Below are positions 8,055 through 16,417 of a stretch of 64,000 bases of DNA, piece by piece. This DNA is from Mesorhizobium_B sp035998495 (GTDB taxonomy: Bacteria; Pseudomonadota; Alphaproteobacteria; Rhizobiales; Rhizobiaceae). A program made the translations under genes and the position numbers. A model generated the notes under the pieces. That model was not told the DNA's origin and ran no database searches. It was given only the letters and a program-made list of their open reading frames with translations. Every line of letters begins with the position of its first letter. Within the stretch, counting starts at the first letter, position 1. The stretch covers positions 1 through 64,000 of the forward strand of contig DASYHP010000098.1 of the NCBI GenBank assembly GCA_035998495.1. The letters run 5' to 3'.

Positions 8055-8567
8055 ATGGAACGCCAGCCGCGCTCGGGCTGCCCCATCAACCTGACCTTGG
8101 AGCTGTTGGGCGACCGCTGGAGCCTGATCGTGTTGCGCGACGTGATGTTCGGCAACCGGCGGCATTTCCGCGAGCTGCTCGGCGGCTCGGAGGAGGGCAT
8201 CGCCTCCAATGTGCTGGCCGACCGGCTTAGGCGGCTGGTCGAGGCGGGGCTGCTGACGCGCCGGGACGACCCCAGCCACAAGCAGAAAGGCATCTACAGC
8301 TTGACCGAGCCGTCGATCCAGCTCGTGCCGCTGCTGGCTGCGATGGGCGCCTGGGGCCGGCGGCACACGCCGGCCTCGGAAGAGCTTTCCGTCCGGGCGG
8401 AGCTTCTGGAAGGGGGAGGCCAGGCGATGTGGGAGGCGTTCATGCAGGAACTGCGCAGCCTCCATCTCGGCGCGCCGGCGCCGACCCGCTCGGTGACGAG
8501 CGAACTGCGCGCCGCGTTCGAGGCCGCAAAGGCGAAGAAGGGGATGACCGAAGCCGCAACCGGCTGA
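8055..8567 (+). CDS. HxlR-family transcriptional regulator
   Basis: A 170-residue winged helix regulator. The N-terminal signature CPINLTLELLGDRWSLIVLRDVMFGNRRHFREL is diagnostic of HxlR, including the conserved Cys near residue 9 that in several relatives senses aldehydes, quinones or oxidants. The recognition and wing region follows (ASNVLADRLRRLVEAGLLTRR..., IYSLTEPSIQLVPLL). The C-terminal ~60 residues are longer than in the minimal family and are probably an extra dimerisation helix. Divergent orientation with the RibD-like/GST pair suggests it represses them until a reactive small molecule is sensed. The effector is inference. Confidence 0.9.
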   Translation: MERQPRSGCPINLTLELLGDRWSLIVLRDVMFGNRRHFRELLGGSEEGIASNVLADRLRRLVEAGLLTRRDDPSHKQKGIYSLTEPSIQLVPLLAAMGAWGRRHTPASEELSVRAELLEGGGQAMWEAFMQELRSLHLGAPAPTRSVTSELRAAFEAAKAKKGMTEAATG

Positions 8568-8579
8568 GCGGATATTGCT

Positions 8580-9044
8580 CTAGGCTGCGTTCGACGCCGC
8601 CGACTGCGAGAGCAGCGCGTGGATGGCCGACGCGTCGCGGGTGCCGCGGATCTTCGCCACCGTCTCGCCGTCGCGCAGCAGGCGGGCGATGCGCGACAGT
8701 GCCTTCAGGTGGTCGGCGCCCGCGCTTTCCGGCGCGACCAGAAGGAAGATGAGATCGACAGGCTGGTCGTCCAGCGCCTCGAAATCGACCGGCGCTTCCA
8801 GCCGCGCGAAGATGCCGGTGATGCGCGAAACGCCCATGAGCTTGCCGTGGGGGATGGCGATGCCGCTGCCGATTCCCGTGGAGCCCAGCCGCTCGCGCTG
8901 AAGGATGGTGTCGAACAGCTCGCGCTCCGGCAGTCCCGTCACCTCCGCGGCCTTTTCGGCCACGAGCTGCAGAACCTGCTTCTTGGAATTGGCCCGGAGC
9001 GCCGGCAGGATGGCCGACACGTCGATCAGGTCACTGAGATCCAT
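8580..9044 (-). CDS. ptsN: Nitrogen-PTS EIIA protein PtsN
   Basis: The terminal phosphoacceptor of the nitrogen-related phosphotransferase system. The 154-residue length is exactly typical. The EIIA fold is clear from KKQVLQLVAEKAAEVTGLPERELFDTILQRERLGSTGIGSGIAIPHGK, which carries the phosphorylated His in AIPHGK. It receives phosphate from NPr and regulates potassium transport, carbon/nitrogen balance and storage polymers in proteobacteria. ATG 9044 is selected since homology begins there. It follows hpf by 62 bp on the same strand in the conserved rpoN-hpf-ptsN order. Confidence 0.95.
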   Translation of the reverse strand: MDLSDLIDVSAILPALRANSKKQVLQLVAEKAAEVTGLPERELFDTILQRERLGSTGIGSGIAIPHGKLMGVSRITGIFARLEAPVDFEALDDQPVDLIFLLVAPESAGADHLKALSRIARLLRDGETVAKIRGTRDASAIHALLSQSAASNAA

Positions 9045-9106
9045 CGAGGAAAACCCTTTTGCGGCCCAAGCGGGTCCGTCTGGAGCGGGCGCGGCCCATG
9101 CGTGGT

Positions 9107-9712
9107 TCAGGAGCCTCGCGCCGCGTTGCGCGCGGCCGAGGCGTCGATCCATCCGATATGGCCGTCCGAGCGGCGATAAACAACGCTGACGCCCTCGCCC
9201 GAGGGGTTGCGGAACACCACCACCGGCGCGTCGCTCACGTCGAGCTCGACCACGGCGGCCGCCACCGACATGGTTTTCAGCGCCACCGTCCGCTCGGCCA
9301 CGATCGCCGGCGCCAACTCTTCCGGCGCATCGTCGTCGTCCTCGCCGTCGGCAAAGGCCTCCACGACGCGGTAGGGGATTTCAGTCGCTTCCGCCGCGGT
9401 CCCCCCGGCATGGCTCTTCAGGCGGCGCTTGTAGCGGCGCAGCCGCTTTTCCAGGCGCTCGGCGGCCATGTCGAAGGCGGCTGTCGCCTCCGATCCGTCG
9501 CCGGCGGCCTGGAGCGTGAGGCCGGTGTCGAGATGGACCGCGCAGTCGGCGGAAAAGCGGGCGCCGTTGCGGGCCGAGGGCGATTTCTCCACCGTCACAT
9601 GGCCGGAAAAGCCGCCATCGAAATATTTGGCGACGGCCTCGTTCACGCGGACGTCGATGCGCGCGCGCAAAACGTCGCCGATGTCCATGTGCTTGCCAGT
9701 GATGCGCAGCAT
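9107..9712 (-). CDS. hpf: Ribosome hibernation promoting factor, long form
   Basis: A 201-residue long-form HPF/RaiA-type protein that dimerises 70S ribosomes into inactive 100S particles in slow growth. The N-terminal S30AE domain runs from LRITGKHMDIGDVLRARI through the basic KRLRRYKRRLKSH. After an acidic linker (GEDDDDAPEE) comes the C-terminal dimerisation domain (VVVFRNPSGEGVSVVYRRSDGHIGWID). I prefer ATG 9712, where family homology begins and GAGAAG lies just upstream; ATG 9736 is possible. It is followed by ptsN. A GNAT gene and a 262-bp gap separate it from rpoN, so it may have its own promoter. Confidence 0.94.
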   Translation of the reverse strand: MLRITGKHMDIGDVLRARIDVRVNEAVAKYFDGGFSGHVTVEKSPSARNGARFSADCAVHLDTGLTLQAAGDGSEATAAFDMAAERLEKRLRRYKRRLKSHAGGTAAEATEIPYRVVEAFADGEDDDDAPEELAPAIVAERTVALKTMSVAAAVVELDVSDAPVVVFRNPSGEGVSVVYRRSDGHIGWIDASAARNAARGS

Positions 9713-9974
9713 CGTCTTCTCGACAGGAACCCGCATTGGACGCATCAGGATGACCGGCGACCGCGTCGCAGGCAAGGGCGGGAAGGGAGAATGCTTCCGG
9801 TTCGCCGGCGCGCATCCGTGCCGAAGCGCGCCATCGCCCGCCCTCTCTTGGGCGCGGGCTCATAGGCGGTCCGCCCCCCCTTGTCAAGGAAACGGGGCCG
9901 GCGCGGGGGCTCGCTTGCCCCATGAGCTCCGCCGCGGGGGAAAACCCGCGGCGCGGAGGCGGCTTTCGAAGGGA

Positions 9975-10469
9975 TCAGGGGCTCTGGAGGGATTTCCAGA
10001 ACACCACCTTGTCTTCACCGGCCTGATAGAAGTCCCGGATCCTCGCTTCCCGCTCATAGCCGCGGCGATCATAGAAGCGGCGCGTCAGCTCGAACTCCGG
10101 CAACCCGGAGGTTTCGACGAGCAGGATGCGTTCGCCGCGTTCCGCGAGGAGCCGTTCGACATGCGCGATGAGCCTTGTGCCCAGACCCTGGCCCTTCCGA
10201 TCGCTGCGGACCGCGATGAGGTAAAGGTTCCAGGCGCCGACGGTCATGCGCTCTGGCGCGAAATAGGCGACCGCGACGGGCTCCCCGTCGTCAAGGGTCA
10301 GCCAGTGATCGTCCGTGGCGTGCGGGCCGAAGACGCTCGCCGTCATGTCATCGAGCATCTCGGGTGGAAAAAGGCCGTTGGAGGCGATCACCGCCTTCAA
10401 GGCGGGCAGATCGGCGCGGCGGATCGGCCGCACGCTCGGGCTTCGCGGCCCGTCGGTGGAAAGCGTCAT
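9975..10469 (-). CDS. GNAT-family N-acetyltransferase
   Basis: A 164-residue single-domain GNAT acetyltransferase. The acetyl-CoA pyrophosphate loop is RKGQGLGTRLIAHVE (R/Q-x-x-G-x-G/A type), preceded by the strand NLYLIAVRSD, and followed by LVETSGLPEFELTRRFYDRRGY, the usual C-terminal cofactor-contacting region. Its substrate cannot be told. It sits between rpoN and hpf, splitting a normally tight block, and is probably an independent insertion. ATG 10469 is preferred over ATG 10505, as the region before it shows no homology-like features. A GC-rich hairpin without a T-run (9931-9952) lies just past the stop. Confidence 0.8.
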   Translation of the reverse strand: MTLSTDGPRSPSVRPIRRADLPALKAVIASNGLFPPEMLDDMTASVFGPHATDDHWLTLDDGEPVAVAYFAPERMTVGAWNLYLIAVRSDRKGQGLGTRLIAHVERLLAERGERILLVETSGLPEFELTRRFYDRRGYEREARIRDFYQAGEDKVVFWKSLQSP

Positions 10470-10701
10470 GGTGGACTCGTTGCTTGTGATGACGTCGCAG
10501 CTCACCCGCGCGCCGGACAGGATTGCGGTCCGCAGAGGTCGAGCAAGGGTTCAGCGGAGCGGCCGCAGGCAGCGGTCGCTCAGCGCGGGCGGCAAGCGCC
10601 GACATCAGCTTCAATCAAGCAGCGAGCAGCCTAGCGGGGCCATGCGCAAGACGCAACACTCCGTCGGCGGCCTGGGCTTGCCGGAAATCCGTCCCGGCGC
10701 G

Positions 10702-12222
10702 CTACCGGGTCGCGGCCGCGTCGGCGCGGGCGCGCTTTTCGCGGCGGCGCTCGACGGACGAGGGGATGGCGAGCGCCTCGCGGTATTTGGCGACGGTGCG
10801 CCGGGCGATGTCCACCCCGTTCTCCTTCAGCGCCACGACGATGGCGTCGTCCGACAGCACGTTTTCGGGCTTCTCCGTGGCGATCATGGTGCGGATGCGG
10901 TCCTGCACGGCGAGCGCGGAATGGCTTTCGCCGCCATCGGCGGCTTGAATCGCGGCGGAGAAGAAGAAGCGCAGCTCGAACGTCCCGCGCGGGGTCAGCA
11001 TATATTTGTTGGCCGTCACCCGGCTGACGGTGGATTCATGCATGCCGATGCTGTCGGCGACGGTCTTGAGGTTGAGCGGCTTGAGGAAGCGCAGGCCGCC
11101 GACCAGGAAACCGTCCTGGCGCTTCACGATCTCGGTCGCCACCTTGAGGATGGTGCGCGCGCGCTGGTCGAGCGAGCGGGCGAGCCAGTTGGCGTTCTGC
11201 AGGCAAGCGCTCATGAACTGCTTTTCGGCGGGCTCCCTCGTTTTGCCCGTCACGCGGGCGTAATAGGACTGGTCCACGAGCACGCGCGGCAGGGTGTCGG
11301 GGTTGATCTCCACCTGCCAGCCGCCGTCCGGCGCGGGCCGCACCTCGACGTCCGGCACCACCGGCTCGGCCGCCCCGAGCCCCAGCTCGCGCCCCGGGCG
11401 CGGGTCGAGCCGGCGAATCTCGGCGAGCATGTCCAGAAGGTCGTCCCCCCCCACGCCGCAGAGGCGCGAAAGGCTGGAGAAATCCCGCTTGGCGAGCAGG
11501 TCGAGCCGGCCGAGAAGCGCTTCCATGGCCGGGTCGAGGCGGTCGCGCCGGCTCAACTGGATGGCGAGGCAGTCGCCAAGGTCGCGGGCGAAGATGCCGG
11601 CGGGCTCGAAGGCCTGGCAGGCCTTCAGCACGCGCTCGACATCCGCCAAAGCGAGCCCGAGGCGCGCGGCGAGCGCGGACAGGTCGGCGCGGCAATAGCC
11701 GCTCTCGTCGAGCTCGTCCAACAGCGCCTCGGCGCAGAGCCGCTCGTGCGCGCGCCGGAAGCGCAGCGCGATCTCGGCGTTGAGCTGCTCGAACAGGCTC
11801 GGCGGGCGCGCGGAAAAATCGTCGAGGTCCCACTCGCCCGCACTCGCCGCGCCGCCGCTCCCCGCCGAACGCCACGACGACAGGAGGCTCGGTCCCAGCC
11901 GGTCCTGCCGGCCGGGGTCGTCGGGAAAGAGGTTCTCGAGCGACGCGTCGAGCCGGCCCGCCATGCCTTCCGCGGAAAAGTTCTCGCCGCGGTCGAACCA
12001 GTCGGCTTCGGCGTCCGGCGCGGGCGTCTCGACGGGCGGGGACGCCGCGGCGTCGGCGGCGGGCTCGGCGCGGGACAGAAGCGGGTTCTTCTCGATCTCC
12101 TCGTCGAGGAAGCGCTCCAGCTCCACATGCGTGAGCTGGAGCAGCCGGATCGACTGCATGAGCTGCGGCGTCATCACCAGCGATTGCGAGGCGCGCATCT
12201 GCAGTTTGGCCGCCAGCGTCAT
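10702..12222 (-). CDS. rpoN: RNA polymerase sigma-54 factor
   Basis: Sigma-54 (506 residues) directs RNA polymerase to -24/-12 promoters that need an activator ATPase, controlling nitrogen metabolism and other functions. Region I is Gln/Leu-rich (LVMTPQLMQSIRLLQLTHVELERFLDEEIEKNPLL). An acidic, poorly conserved linker follows, then the core-binding domain. The helix-turn-helix region holds HESTVSRVTANKYM, and the diagnostic RpoN box ARRTVAKYREAL lies near the C-terminus. It follows lptB after a 321-bp gap on the same strand, the usual alphaproteobacterial arrangement. Confidence 0.96.
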   Translation of the reverse strand: MTLAAKLQMRASQSLVMTPQLMQSIRLLQLTHVELERFLDEEIEKNPLLSRAEPAADAAASPPVETPAPDAEADWFDRGENFSAEGMAGRLDASLENLFPDDPGRQDRLGPSLLSSWRSAGSGGAASAGEWDLDDFSARPPSLFEQLNAEIALRFRRAHERLCAEALLDELDESGYCRADLSALAARLGLALADVERVLKACQAFEPAGIFARDLGDCLAIQLSRRDRLDPAMEALLGRLDLLAKRDFSSLSRLCGVGGDDLLDMLAEIRRLDPRPGRELGLGAAEPVVPDVEVRPAPDGGWQVEINPDTLPRVLVDQSYYARVTGKTREPAEKQFMSACLQNANWLARSLDQRARTILKVATEIVKRQDGFLVGGLRFLKPLNLKTVADSIGMHESTVSRVTANKYMLTPRGTFELRFFFSAAIQAADGGESHSALAVQDRIRTMIATEKPENVLSDDAIVVALKENGVDIARRTVAKYREALAIPSSVERRREKRARADAAATR

Positions 12223-12543
12223 GGCCGAAATCCGTTCTCCTCGATCATGCGAACGCCGTCCGGCCGTTTGGGCCGCGCCGGAGCGGTTGGCGCTGGGGAA
12301 CTCGCGGCGAAACGTCCTCCGCGCCGTTGGCTTGGGCGGCGGGCATCGCGGGATGAATGAAACTGGCCCGGCTCTTGCTTGTCAAGCCGGAGCGGCGGAC
12401 GGGCTTAAGGCGGGGTTAGCGCGGGGAGGCAGTGGGCAGTGGGCAGCAGGGATGGAGCCCACGCGCTCGAACATGGAGGCCGGCATGGGAGAGCAGCCGG
12501 CGTTGACCAACCGGAAAGGAGAGGTGCTCCTACTGCCCACTGC
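12223..12543. other. lptB-rpoN intergenic region
   Basis: No gene is visible in these 321 bases. The interval must carry the rpoN leader and possibly its promoter, but I cannot pick out a convincing -35/-10 pair. Its clearest structure is the 14-bp inverted repeat listed separately, in the half nearest lptB. Confidence 0.5.
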
Positions 12544-12545
12544 CT
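12427..12545. repeat. 14-bp inverted repeat spanning the lptB 3' end
   Basis: AGGCAGTGGGCAGT at 12427-12440 is the perfect reverse complement of 12532-12545, with a 91-bp spacer. The left arm contains a tandem of the unit GTGGGCA. The right arm overlaps the lptB stop codon and last base of coding sequence, so lptB may now end inside the repeat. The small size, inverted termini and lack of coding capacity fit a decayed miniature element, but no target duplication was found. Confidence 0.6.
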
Positions 12546-13350
12546 ACAAACTGAAACTCTCCCCGAGATAGAGCCTCCGCACGTCGGGATCGGCGACGAT
12601 CTCCTCGGGCACGCCATGCGTCAGCACCTCGCCGGCATGGATGATATAGGCGCGGTCGATCAGCCCGAGCGTTTCGCGCACGTTGTGGTCGGTGATGAGC
12701 ACGCCGATGCCGCGCGCCGTCAAGTGCCGCACGAGGTTCTGGATGTCGCCGACCGCGATCGGGTCCACGCCGGCAAAGGGCTCGTCGAGCAGCATGTAGG
12801 AGGGGTTGCTGGCGAGCGCGCGCGCGATCTCGAGCCGCCGCCGCTCGCCGCCCGAGAGCGAGATGGCCGGCGCCTTTCGCAGATGCGCGATGTGGAACTC
12901 CTCCAGGAGCTCATCCAAGCGTCTTTCGCGCTCCTTGCGGTTCTTCTGCACCACTTCGAGCACGCCGCGGATGTTGTTCTCCACGGACAGCCCGCGGAAG
13001 ATCGAGGCCTCCTGCGGCAGGTAGCCGACGCCCAGCCGGGCGCGGCGGTACATGGGCAGGCCCGTCACGTCGAAGCCGTCGATGGAGATGTTGCCCTCGT
13101 CGGAGGGCACCAGGCCCGTGACCATGTAGAAGCAGGTGGTCTTTCCCGCCCCGTTGGGGCCGAGCAGGCCCACGGCTTCGCCCGAGCGCACGCCGAAGGA
13201 CACGCCGCTCACCACCTGGCGGCCCTTGTAGCTCTTGGTGAGCCCACGCGCGATCAGCGTGCCGCCCAGATGGGGCTCGCCCAGGGGAGCCTCGTCCGGA
13301 GCCTTGGCCTTTGCGGCCCGCCTGCGCAGAAAGGGAAGGCGCAGGCTCAA
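12544..13350 (-). CDS. lptB: LPS export ABC transporter ATPase LptB
   Basis: LptB powers extraction of lipopolysaccharide from the inner membrane with LptFG. Motifs are complete: Walker A GPNGAGKTT, Q-loop VGYLPQEASIFRGLSVENN, signature LSGGERRRLEIARAL, Walker B YMLLDEPFAGVDP and switch His ITDHN. The 268 residues include ~30 extra basic N-terminal residues. The start is TTG at 13350, overlapping the lptA stop as TTGA, which implies translational coupling; no in-frame ATG lies before the homology. Last gene of the lptC-lptA-lptB run. Confidence 0.95.
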   Translation of the reverse strand: MSLRLPFLRRRAAKAKAPDEAPLGEPHLGGTLIARGLTKSYKGRQVVSGVSFGVRSGEAVGLLGPNGAGKTTCFYMVTGLVPSDEGNISIDGFDVTGLPMYRRARLGVGYLPQEASIFRGLSVENNIRGVLEVVQKNRKERERRLDELLEEFHIAHLRKAPAISLSGGERRRLEIARALASNPSYMLLDEPFAGVDPIAVGDIQNLVRHLTARGIGVLITDHNVRETLGLIDRAYIIHAGEVLTHGVPEEIVADPDVRRLYLGESFSL

Positions 13351-13979
13351 GGATCGGCCGCCGCGCCGCCCTCGCCGCCGCCCTGGCTCGATGGCGTGAG
13401 CTGCACGCTCACGCGGCCCGAACCGCCTTCGCCCTTGGGGCAGCCGACCACCTGGGCTTCGCCCGTGCGCATCTGCACGGTGAGCTTGCAGCCGACAATC
13501 ACGTTGGGTCCTTCGGACAGCACCACTTCCTGGCCCGAAAGCGTGAGCACCTCGGTCTTCATGTCGAAGGTGCCGCGATCGCCGGTGGCCACCTGCTCGC
13601 CCGACTTGACATAGACCTTGTCGTCCACTTCGAGCCGGTCGATGCCGGACGAGCCCGTGGCCGCCGAGCCGCTCGCGCCCTCGGCGGCCGGAAGGTAGAA
13701 CACCGTCATCCGGCCGGATCTGAGCAGCGTGTCGCCCTGGGTGACGCTGACATTTCCCGAGAACACCGCGATGTTCTCGGCCTCGCGCACTTCGAGCTTG
13801 TCGCTCTCGATCTGGATGGGCAGGTCGCCCGACAGTTGCAGGCCCGACAGCCGCCCAGCCCCGCCTTGCTGGGGCGCCTGTTGGGCGAGCGCCGCTCCGC
13901 CGAGCATCGCCGCCGCCAGGGCCAGGGCCAGCGCCGAGGCGCCGCAGAGCCTAGAGATTCTCATCGCCATCACCGTCAT
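13347..13979 (-). CDS. lptA: LPS transport periplasmic bridge protein LptA
   Basis: LptA forms the periplasmic beta-jellyroll bridge that carries LPS from LptC to LptD. The sequence shows an N-terminal signal peptide (hydrophobic ALALALAAAMLGGAALA, cleavage near AQQ) and an OstA-like region with LQLSGDLPIQIESDKLEVREAENIAVFSGNVSVTQGD. Two cysteines occur in the last third (IVGCKL, VVGCPK). The Gly/Ser-rich tail (SSQGGGEGGAA) is probably disordered. It overlaps lptC by 29 bp at the annotated start (ATG 13964 is an alternative) and lptB by four, so the three genes are coupled. Confidence 0.9.
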   Translation of the reverse strand: MTVMAMRISRLCGASALALALAAAMLGGAALAQQAPQQGGAGRLSGLQLSGDLPIQIESDKLEVREAENIAVFSGNVSVTQGDTLLRSGRMTVFYLPAAEGASGSAATGSSGIDRLEVDDKVYVKSGEQVATGDRGTFDMKTEVLTLSGQEVVLSEGPNVIVGCKLTVQMRTGEAQVVGCPKGEGGSGRVSVQLTPSSQGGGEGGAAADP

Positions 13980-14649
13980 CGCTCGCGCCGAGCCCGCCCG
14001 GCTCGATGGTCATGCGCACATTGCGCTCGAAGATCAGTATCTCCCCGCCCTCGCGCACGGCAAGGGTGTCTGACGTGAGCACCGCTTCGGGGGTGGTGAC
14101 GGCGACGTCGCCCTGGGCGTCCATGCTGCCGTCCGAGATGTGAACGGTGGCGGCGCGGGCCTTGGCGGTCATGCCATTGGTGGTGGTGATGTCGATCGTC
14201 CCGCCTTCGGGCGCTTTCAGCACCAGCGTGTTCGCGTCGCGGTCATAGGTGCCGCCGGCCGCGACCAGCGTGGCCACGTCCTCGCCGTTCATGGGCAGGG
14301 ACGCGTTGATCGCCTCCAGCTCGACGATGTTCTCCACCCCGATCGCCTGGATGGCCCGGCTCGCCATCATGGAATAGGGCTGGTCGTCGTCGGTGACGCC
14401 GCCCAGCGTGGGATTGGCCATGATGAGCTTGCCGTCGGCCACCGCCGCGTCCTCCGCCGCGATCGCCGGCTCGGCGGGCGCGGCGCGCCAGGCGGCGGCG
14501 CCGAAGCCAACCGAGACCAACACCGCCAGCAGCGGAAAGACGAGCTTCATCACGCGCACGACGCGCGAATGGGCCTGGGCGCGGCGAAACGCGTCCACGC
14601 GCGGTGCGAGAACATCGTCGGCCGGAAACGTGCCTACTGCCATGGACAT
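13951..14649 (-). CDS. lptC: LPS export bitopic protein LptC
   Basis: LptC receives LPS from LptBFG and hands it to LptA. This 232-residue protein has a short cytoplasmic start, one transmembrane segment (VMKLVFPLLAVLVSVGFGAAAW, about residues 33-54) and a periplasmic jellyroll domain (GVENIVELEAINASL, GTIDITTTNGMTAKAR, VLTSDTLAVREGGEILIFERNVRMTIEP). The position upstream of lptA supports the name even though LptC sequences diverge strongly. The start is ATG 14649 or 14643; longer in-frame extension would run into the divergent sppA promoter region. Confidence 0.88.
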   Translation of the reverse strand: MSMAVGTFPADDVLAPRVDAFRRAQAHSRVVRVMKLVFPLLAVLVSVGFGAAAWRAAPAEPAIAAEDAAVADGKLIMANPTLGGVTDDDQPYSMMASRAIQAIGVENIVELEAINASLPMNGEDVATLVAAGGTYDRDANTLVLKAPEGGTIDITTTNGMTAKARAATVHISDGSMDAQGDVAVTTPEAVLTSDTLAVREGGEILIFERNVRMTIEPGGLGASDDGDGDENL

Positions 14650-14914
14650 GGATTTTCCGCGTGTCACGCAAACGAAACAAGTGGGGAAGGCGCCGGAGCC
14701 CCCGCTCCCGGCCGATGTCGGCCGCCCTGGGCCTCGGCTCTTTGCAGCGCAATATGGTAACTTTTTGTTCCCTGGCGAGCCCTTTCGTGATCGAGCCGGC
14801 TTGGAAGAAAGCCGCAACGGCGGGAGGTTCAATCCGCCGCCGTCTTGCTTTATGGGAGGCGGCGACGCGCCGGAGGGGAATTTTCCCCGGAGGGCTTCTC
14901 CCGGAGGTTTTCCC

Positions 14915-15868
14915 ATGACACGAGCCGACGAGCTGATCGACCGCCGCCGCCTGCGGCGCAAGGTGACGTTCTGGCGCCTTCTCGCGCTTCTCGTCGCGGC
15001 CGTGGCCATCGTCGGCATCGCGGTCTGGAACTATGGCGAGGGGCCGGTGGCGATCGACCATGTGGCGAAGGTCCGCATCGAGGGCACGATCACCGAGGAC
15101 CAGGACCTGCTCGATCTTCTGGAGGACGTGCGGGAAAGCCCGCGGGTGCGGGGCGTGATCCTGGCCATCGACTCGCCCGGCGGCACCACGGTGGGCGGCG
15201 AGGCGATCTTCGAGGAAGTGCGCAGGCTGGCGGCGCAAAAACCCGTGGTGGCGCAGGTGGGGACGCTCGCGGCCTCGGCCGGCTACATGATCGCGTCCGG
15301 CGCGGACCACATCGTGGCGCGCCAGTCCTCCATCGTGGGCTCCATCGGCGTGCTGATCCAGATCCCCAACGTCAGCGAGCTGCTCGACCGCTGGGGTGTT
15401 CGCGTGGACGAGGTCAAGTCCTCGCCGCTCAAGGCCGAGCCCTCGCCCTTCAACGAGACGACCCCGGAGGAGCGGGCGGTGCTGCAGGCGCTCATCAACG
15501 ACTCCTATGACTGGTTCGTGGGGCTGGTGGACGAGCGCCGCCCGCTCGACCGCGGGCAGGTGCAGGCGCTCGCCACCGGCGCGATCTTCACCGGGCGGCA
15601 GGCGCTCCAGTTGAAGCTCGTGGACGAGCTCGGCGGCGAGCGCGAGGCGCAGGCCTGGCTCGAGGGCAAAGGCGTGCCGGCCGGCCTCAGCGTGGTGGAA
15701 TGGGAGCCCAGAAACGAGGACGGCGGCCTGTTCTGGGCTGCCGCCGGGCGGGCCTTGGGCAGGCTGCTGGGCCTGCCGGAAGGGGCCGGCGGATGGCTCG
15801 ACATGATCGGCGCCGACCGCTTGTTCCTTGACGGGCTCCAGTCGGTCTGGCACCCTGACGGCCGCTGA
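14915..15868 (+). CDS. sppA: Signal peptide peptidase SppA, short form
   Basis: A membrane-anchored serine protease that degrades released signal peptides. One N-terminal transmembrane helix (LLALLVAAVAIVGIAVW, residues ~24-40) is followed by a single crotonase-like protease domain, as in the ~300-residue short SppA. The nucleophile Ser lies in LAASAGYMIASGADHIVA and the general-base Lys in SSPLKAEPSPF; IVGSIGVL also matches. ATG 14915 has GGAGG at 14903-14907 at suitable spacing, so I discard the long in-frame extension, which runs back across the divergent lptC gene. Confidence 0.93.
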   Translation: MTRADELIDRRRLRRKVTFWRLLALLVAAVAIVGIAVWNYGEGPVAIDHVAKVRIEGTITEDQDLLDLLEDVRESPRVRGVILAIDSPGGTTVGGEAIFEEVRRLAAQKPVVAQVGTLAASAGYMIASGADHIVARQSSIVGSIGVLIQIPNVSELLDRWGVRVDEVKSSPLKAEPSPFNETTPEERAVLQALINDSYDWFVGLVDERRPLDRGQVQALATGAIFTGRQALQLKLVDELGGEREAQAWLEGKGVPAGLSVVEWEPRNEDGGLFWAAAGRALGRLLGLPEGAGGWLDMIGADRLFLDGLQSVWHPDGR

Positions 15869-15915
15869 GATGCGGTGAATTTTGGAACGATTTCAACTGC
15901 ATGCCGGGCGCATCT

Positions 15916-16084
15916 AGAGGCTGTTATGGATCCTGAACAGGCGTTGTGTCGCGTCAGCGAGGCCAGGCCGCCAGGAGGGGAGGCCTGGCAAGACTTGCCG
16001 TCTTGCCAGGCCTTGCCGACGCCGTGGATGGCCTCGCTCACGCCTGGGCAGCACAACGCCTGTTCAGGGCCCATAACAGCCTCT
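15916..16084. repeat. Large nested palindrome upstream of ihfB
   Basis: A 169-bp element made of nested inverted repeats. Outer arms 15916-15948 and 16052-16084 pair over 33 bp with two mismatches. A middle pair (GTCAGCGAGGCCA against TGGCCTCGCTCAC) has one mismatch. The centre 15981-15994/16000-16013 is a perfect 14-bp hairpin with a 5-base loop. The element ends 11 bases before the ihfB GTG start, so a transcript from upstream would fold into a long stem directly ahead of the ribosome binding site. It may be a mobile intergenic element, a regulatory structure, or both. Confidence 0.9.
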
Positions 16085-16095
16085 GGGGGCTTCTC

Positions 16096-16416
16096 GTGAT
16101 CAAATCGGAACTCGTGCAGATCATCGCCGCGCGCAACCCGCATCTGTTTCTGCGTGACGTGGAGAACATCGTCAGCGCCATCTTCGATTCGGTCACCGAG
16201 GCGCTGGCCGAGGGCAATCGCGTGGAGCTGCGCGGCTTCGGCGCGTTTTCGGTGAAGAACCGGCCGGCGCGCACCGGGCGCAACCCGCGCACGGGCGAGG
16301 CGGTGGAGGTCGAGGAAAAATGGGTGCCCTTCTTCAAGGCGGGCAAGGAGCTGCGCGAGCGCCTCAACGAGGCCGGGGTGGACGCCGAGCGCAGCCCTGG
16401 CCGGTTGGCGAGCTGA
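16096..16416 (+). CDS. ihfB: Integration host factor subunit beta
   Basis: IHF-beta (106 residues) pairs with IHF-alpha to bend DNA at specific sites, assisting sigma-54 promoters, recombination and replication. The HU/IHF fold is unmistakable: IKSELVQIIAARNPHLF, VELRGFGAFSVKNRPARTGRNPRTGEAVEVEEKWVPFFKAGKELRERLN, with the intercalating NPRTGE arm tip. The start is GTG 16096, matching the family N-terminus; the longer frame upstream only reads through the palindrome. GGGGGC just before the start is the likely ribosome binding site. It adjoins the LapA-like gene two bases downstream. Confidence 0.95.
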   Translation: MIKSELVQIIAARNPHLFLRDVENIVSAIFDSVTEALAEGNRVELRGFGAFSVKNRPARTGRNPRTGEAVEVEEKWVPFFKAGKELRERLNEAGVDAERSPGRLAS

Positions 16417-16417
16417 C

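Noticed and set aside
9931..9952. GC-rich hairpin after the GNAT gene as an intrinsic terminator
   Set aside because: The stem is perfect, but no T-run follows on either strand.
12427..12450. Short tandem GTGGGCA units as a CRISPR or VNTR array
   Set aside because: Only two to three units occur, without spacers; it is explained as an arm of an inverted repeat.
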